From contig JAQURG010000021.1 in NCBI GenBank assembly GCA_028715725.1, forward strand, positions 1 to 56,212: a stretch of DNA of 56,212 nucleotides, given 5' to 3'. This document shows, in pieces, positions 52,514-56,212 of the stretch; the stretch's first letter is position 1; each line of letters starts with the position of its first letter. This DNA comes from Methylococcales bacterium (GTDB lineage: Bacteria; Pseudomonadota; Gammaproteobacteria; Methylococcales; Methylomonadaceae). The position numbers and the translations under genes were made by a program. The notes under the pieces are model-generated. The model searched no databases. It worked only from the letters and a program-made list of their open reading frames with translations, and was not told where the DNA came from.

Positions 52514-54448
52514 GTGACCGTTGAAGCAAAAAAAGAAACCCTGGGGTTTGAGACTGAAGTTAAGCACCTGCTGCATTTAATGATTCACTCCTTGTACAGT
52601 AACAAGGAAATCTTCTTGCGTGAATTGATTTCGAATGCCTCGGATGCGGCCGATAAACTGCGTTTTGAAGCATTGTCAAACGATAGTTTGTATGAAGGCG
52701 ACAGTGATCTGAAAATTCGCCTGGAATACAACAAGGAAAAGCGCACAATCACCATTATTGATAATGGTATCGGCATGACCCGCGCCGAAGTCCAGGAGCA
52801 TATCGGTACGATTGCAAAATCAGGCACCCGGCAATTTTTTGAAGCCTTGACCGGTGAACAAGCTAAAGACAGCGAATTAATCGGCCAATTCGGCGTCGGT
52901 TTTTATTCGGCCTTTATTGTGGCTGACAAAGTGACTTTAACTACGCGTAAGGCAGGCGCTGACAAAAGCGAAGGCACACGCTGGGAGTCTGCGGGTGAAG
53001 GCGATTACACCATAGAAACAGTAGAAAAGGCAAAACGGGGAACAGAGATCGTTTTGCACCTGAAAGAAGCCGAAAGCGAGTTTTTAGATGGATACCGCAT
53101 CCGTTCCATAGTCAGAAAATTCTCCGATCATATTTCTTTGCCCATCGTGATGGATAAAGAAGTCATGCCTTCAATGGATGAAGAAGAAGGCGAGGAAGCC
53201 AAACCGGTGGCTCAAGTCGAGGAAGAAACCATTAACAGCGCTTCGGCGTTATGGACCAAGGCCCGCCAGGAAATTTCAGAAGAAGATTACAATCAATTTT
53301 ACAAGCATGTCGGTCATGATTTCCAGGATCCGTTGACTTACGTTCACAGCAAGGTTGAAGGCACTAATGAATATACGTTATTGCTTTATGTGCCGTCACG
53401 GGCGCCGTTTGATTTGTGGGACAGAGATGCCAAACACGGCGTAAAACTGTACATTCGCAAAGTCTTTATTACCGATGATGCCGAGCAGTTAATGCCGCGT
53501 TATTTGCGTTTCATCAGAGGGGTTATTGATGCGAATTCGTTGCCGTTAAATGTATCGAGAGAAATTCTGCAACAAAGCAAGCAAATCAATGCCATTAAAA
53601 CGGGCGCGGTTAAAAAAGTGCTGGGGTTGCTGGAAGGTTTAGCCAAAAACGAACCCGAAAAATATGAGAAGTTCTGGTCTGAGTTTGGCACGGTTATCAA
53701 GGAAGGTCCGATTGAAGACCATGCTAACAAGGAGCGCGTTGCTAAACTGCTGCGCTTTGCGTCAACCCATACAGATACTGATAAACAAAACGTTTCGCTG
53801 GAAGATTATGTCAGCCGCATGAAAGAAGGTCAGGATAAGGTCTTTTATGTCACCGCAGACAGTTTCTCGGCAGCCAAAAACAGCCCGCATCTGGAAATTT
53901 TCCGTAAGAAAGGCATTGAAGTCTTATTGTTATCCGACCGTATTGATGAATGGCTGGTGTCTAATCTGGACGAATTTGACGGCAAGCATTTACAGTCTGT
54001 TGCGAAAGGCGATCTGGACTTGGGCGCTCTGGAAGCAGAGGAAGACAAAAAAGCCCAGGAAGAAGTTAATCACGACTTTGAAGGGATGCTTAAACATGTT
54101 AAGGACGTGTTAGGGGATAAGGTCAGTGAAGTAAGATTAAGCCACCGATTGACCGAATCGCCTGCGTGTCTGGTTGCCGACGTTTACGGCATGAGTCTTA
54201 ACATGGAAAGAATCATGAAGGATGCGGGCCAAACGATGGGCATGGGTATGGGTAAAAAGCCGATTTTTGAAATCAACCCCACGCATCCTCTGGTAGTCCG
54301 CATGAAGAATGAACAGCAAGACGATCGTTTTGAAGATTTGACACACGTTTTGTTTGATCAGGCGATTTTAAGTGAAGGAGGGCAACTGGATGATCCTGCA
54401 GCCTTTGTACATAAGTTGAATGGTTTACTGCAGGGCCTGTTAAAGTAA
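52514..54448 (+). CDS. htpG: molecular chaperone HtpG (Hsp90)
   Basis: This 644-aa Hsp90 has GHKL ATPase motifs [15 protein letters not shown] (Glu and Asn of the nucleotide site), DNGIGMT and [11 protein letters not shown]. The middle domain has the [12 protein letters not shown] catalytic loop, and a C-terminal dimerisation domain follows. The start is GTG with AGGAAAAG about five bases upstream. It is a stress-induced, ATP-dependent folding factor. A strong terminator follows, so it is monocistronic. Confidence 0.95.
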   Translation: MTVEAKKETLGFETEVKHLLHLMIHSLYSNKEIFLRELISNASDAADKLRFEALSNDSLYEGDSDLKIRLEYNKEKRTITIIDNGIGMTRAEVQEHIGTIAKSGTRQFFEALTGEQAKDSELIGQFGVGFYSAFIVADKVTLTTRKAGADKSEGTRWESAGEGDYTIETVEKAKRGTEIVLHLKEAESEFLDGYRIRSIVRKFSDHISLPIVMDKEVMPSMDEEEGEEAKPVAQVEEETINSASALWTKARQEISEEDYNQFYKHVGHDFQDPLTYVHSKVEGTNEYTLLLYVPSRAPFDLWDRDAKHGVKLYIRKVFITDDAEQLMPRYLRFIRGVIDANSLPLNVSREILQQSKQINAIKTGAVKKVLGLLEGLAKNEPEKYEKFWSEFGTVIKEGPIEDHANKERVAKLLRFASTHTDTDKQNVSLEDYVSRMKEGQDKVFYVTADSFSAAKNSPHLEIFRKKGIEVLLLSDRIDEWLVSNLDEFDGKHLQSVAKGDLDLGALEAEEDKKAQEEVNHDFEGMLKHVKDVLGDKVSEVRLSHRLTESPACLVADVYGMSLNMERIMKDAGQTMGMGMGKKPIFEINPTHPLVVRMKNEQQDDRFEDLTHVLFDQAILSEGGQLDDPAAFVHKLNGLLQGLLK

Positions 54449-54467
54449 CTGTTAATTAAATAAACAA

Positions 54468-54495
54468 AAAGGCTGGATAAATTCCAGCCTTTTTT
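54468..54495 (+). terminator. intrinsic terminator of htpG
   Basis: AAAGGCTGG (54468-54476) pairs with CCAGCCTTT (54484-54492) around a 7-nt loop, and the T-run extends to 54495. It begins 19 bp after the htpG stop. The A-run before the stem makes it potentially bidirectional. Confidence 0.9.
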
Positions 54496-54654
54496 ATGCC
54501 TGCAAGAATCTCCGGCAGTTTGTATAACGCATTCCCCAGCCTCACTATTGCCTGCACGCCCAGTTTTCTGTTAATCCAATTTGCGCTCGCACCTTGATTT
54601 TCGGACCGAATATCGTGTTCAAAGCTTCAGGTAAAATGGCGATTGTTAGGATTA

Positions 54655-55122
54655 ACCTCAGTTCGGTTTAAGCCTTCAGAAGAAAAGGCAGCAGATCAGT
54701 TTCGCGTAATTGAAGAGCCGGCTTTTTATCTTGATAAGAGTAAGCCGCCAAGCAGGCCACGATAGTGGCGAGATAATTGAGCGATTGTAGCTCGACAAGT
54801 TAGGAAACTCTAGCTGCCAATATTTTTGGACATGCTGCCGGTAAAACCACTTAAAAGTCCGGTAACTTTTTTGATGGTAGGCCACCAAAATCGTAACCAT
54901 CTCGCTAATGCTCATCAGATAGGGCCGGTTACGTTTCTTTTCACCCTGACTCAGAAGGCTCTTTTGCCAAGCGGGACAAAAGTTTGGCAAAAATCGTCTA
55001 TATCGCAAAATAATTGTGTTAAATTCATCGTCGGCAGGTTCTTGTAGAAAATGTGTTGTTGGAAACATTATTTTTCCTGATTTACAAAAACCTGCCCAAC
55101 TTTTCTTAACCCGAACTGAGGT
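54655..55122 (-). mobile_element. 468-bp IS982-like element with inverted repeats, truncated transposase
   Basis: The ends ACCTCAGTTCGGTTTAAG (54655-54672) and the complement of 55105-55122 match at 17 of 18 positions. Inside, on the minus strand, the ORF from 55068 contains SEMVTILVAYHQKSYRTFKW and FYRQHVQKYWQLEFPNLSSY, the N-terminal signature of IS982 transposases. A frameshift follows (other frame CLAAYSYQDKKPALQLRE) and the rest of the gene is missing. The ends are intact, so it is a MITE-like internal-deletion derivative that another transposase could move. I see no target duplication. Confidence 0.7.
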
Positions 55123-55206
55123 AACTAAACATTAATGTGTTAGGAAATTCAGCTTGGCACAAATCGGGTGGCGTCCAGCATAGTGTTGGTTTCATTTTAA
55201 GCCCGT

Positions 55207-56212
55207 TGTACTTTACCGATTTACATCGGATTCTTATTGAGCGAACCGAAACAGGCCAGTTGTTGCCGTTTGGGAGAAGTGCTGTCGATTTCACACGATA
55301 GTGTTAACCGATTTTTACACCGAGAAGCCTCTACCGGCCAGGATTTATTCAATGAAGCCAAGTTGACTTTGAAGCTGAAGGGAGGCACGTTGAGAGTGGA
55401 CGATAGTGTATTGGACAAGCCCTATAGCCAGTACAGGGCGCTGGTCGGTCATTTTTGGCCGGGCAAGCCTCATCGCACTGTTAAAGGCATTAACCTGATC
55501 ACCCTGTATTACACCGATAGCCACGGCCCACACTCGCCTGTCAACTTCCGGGTTTACGACAAGGCGGAAGGCAAAACCAAAAACGATTATTTTCACGACA
55601 TGCTGACCGAGGTATTGGCCTGGGGCCTCAAACCGGCCTTGGTGGACCGGAGACAGTTGGTAGGCCTGCGTGAAAAATTTCAAGACGGTGAAAAACCACA
55701 GTCTGGAGTTTGTGTTCGCGCTGGAAAGCAACCGTCTGGTTTCACTGGAGAAAGGTGTCTGGATTCAGGTAAAAGCACTGGCCAGCCCTGAAGAGGGTTA
55801 ATCGTGTGGTTGCGCGAATTCGGCAAGGTGAAGCTGTTCAGGACGTGGCTGAAAGACCAGCCGCGCCATTATGCCGCCTTCTTGGCCGATGAGACCGCGC
55901 TCACCGGATTTGACCGCCGTGCCTTGCCGAGCCAGCATGACCGGCATTGGCGGATCGAGCAATATCATCGAGCCATCAAGCAAGGGTGCCCTATTGAACG
56001 CTTCCAGGTGCGGGGTGCACAGGCTATCAAAAACCATTTGTTTTCAGTTATCTAGGGCTTTATGCAGTTGCAGAAAATGACCGCCATGGACGTGATCGGA
56101 AATGGCTGCCGGCTTCGGTGCGACTTGTTCAATGAGGTCATCGCCGAGTTTATCAAGGGTTTTATCCTTGGCAAAGATCAGCTTAACCCACAATATTCGC
56201 CTGCCGTTAATG
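55207..56212 (+). mobile_element. degenerate IS701-like DDE transposase gene, runs to window edge
   Basis: From LPIYIGFLLSEPKQASCC, the frame passes SISHDSVNRFLHREAS, RVDDSVLDKPYSQY and HFWPGKPHRTVKGINLITLY. It then shifts near 55650, where VTGDSW is followed by TAG in place of Tyr. It continues KNHSLEFVFALESNRL, reaches TAA at about 55800, shifts again to VWLREFGKVKLFRTW and DRHWRIEQYHRAIKQGCPIE, and meets TAG at 56053 before GFMQLQKM. The DDS, GDS and E (IEQYHRAIKQ) motifs fit IS701/ISH3-like DDE enzymes. Several lesions make it a pseudogene; it may continue beyond the window. Confidence 0.75.

Noticed and set aside
1-56212. CRISPR arrays, rRNA or tRNA genes
   Set aside because: I saw no regularly spaced repeats, no rRNA-like sequence and no cloverleaf candidate in any intergenic region.

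Overview
The window reads as chromosomal DNA of a gammaproteobacterium. Gene families and architecture (two-subunit pyruvate carboxylase, homodimeric PDH E1, KdpFABC-DE, Mla/MCE transporter, GH17-GT2 glucan synthase) fit that class. An ATP-grasp protein resembling the COG2232 group linked to tetrahydromethanopterin biosynthesis, and the wreck of a heme-d1 type cytochrome gene, make a methanotroph of the order Methylococcales my best guess. This is inferred from remembered family features, without any database search.

Layout: 1-4705 holds the tail of an IS5-type transposase, then an AT-rich polysaccharide control/export set (Wzb-like phosphatase, Wza-like exporter, Wzc-like tyrosine kinase) with no glycosyltransferases after it. 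4870-5445 is a frameshifted DUF2780 lipoprotein gene. 5856-9235 (minus) is a tightly overlapping lipid-transport operon (STAS-MlaE permease, MlaF ATPase, MCE protein, PqiC-like lipoprotein), followed by the ATP-grasp gene. 10446-15024 (plus) carries pyruvate carboxylase A and B plus a Sua5-type tRNA t6A enzyme. 15009-19886 (minus) has a DUF2238 membrane protein, a small secreted repeat protein, and agmatine deiminase, RecN and NAD kinase. 20332-29266 (plus) is a complete potassium-import regulon: a KdpE-like operator, a 30-aa membrane peptide, KdpF, A, B, C, D, a 44-aa peptide, and KdpE. 30285-34388 is a very large c-di-GMP signalling protein. 34521-41041 (minus) holds an amino-acid permease, UvrB, a MOSC protein, an IS982 remnant and an L,D-transpeptidase. 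41452-42107 is a decayed cytochrome cd1-like/siroheme-decarboxylase locus with a REP-like hairpin at its deletion junction. 42596-54448 (plus) is the pyruvate dehydrogenase operon (E1, E2, E3), a membrane glucan synthase, class I fumarase and HtpG behind a sigma-32-like promoter. 54655-56212 is a graveyard of broken insertion sequences.

The metabolic genes connect: pyruvate carboxylase, pyruvate dehydrogenase and fumarase surround the pyruvate/TCA node. The most notable points are the KdpC with an extra C-terminal PepSY-like domain, the possible SD-sequestering hairpin plus small coupled ORF between kdpD and kdpE, the two REP-like hairpins that differ by a compensatory base-pair change, the secreted YPA repeat protein, the GGDEF-EAL protein ending in a zinc-binding CZB-like domain, and the heme-d1 pseudogene. 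I see no CRISPR array, rRNA or tRNA gene.
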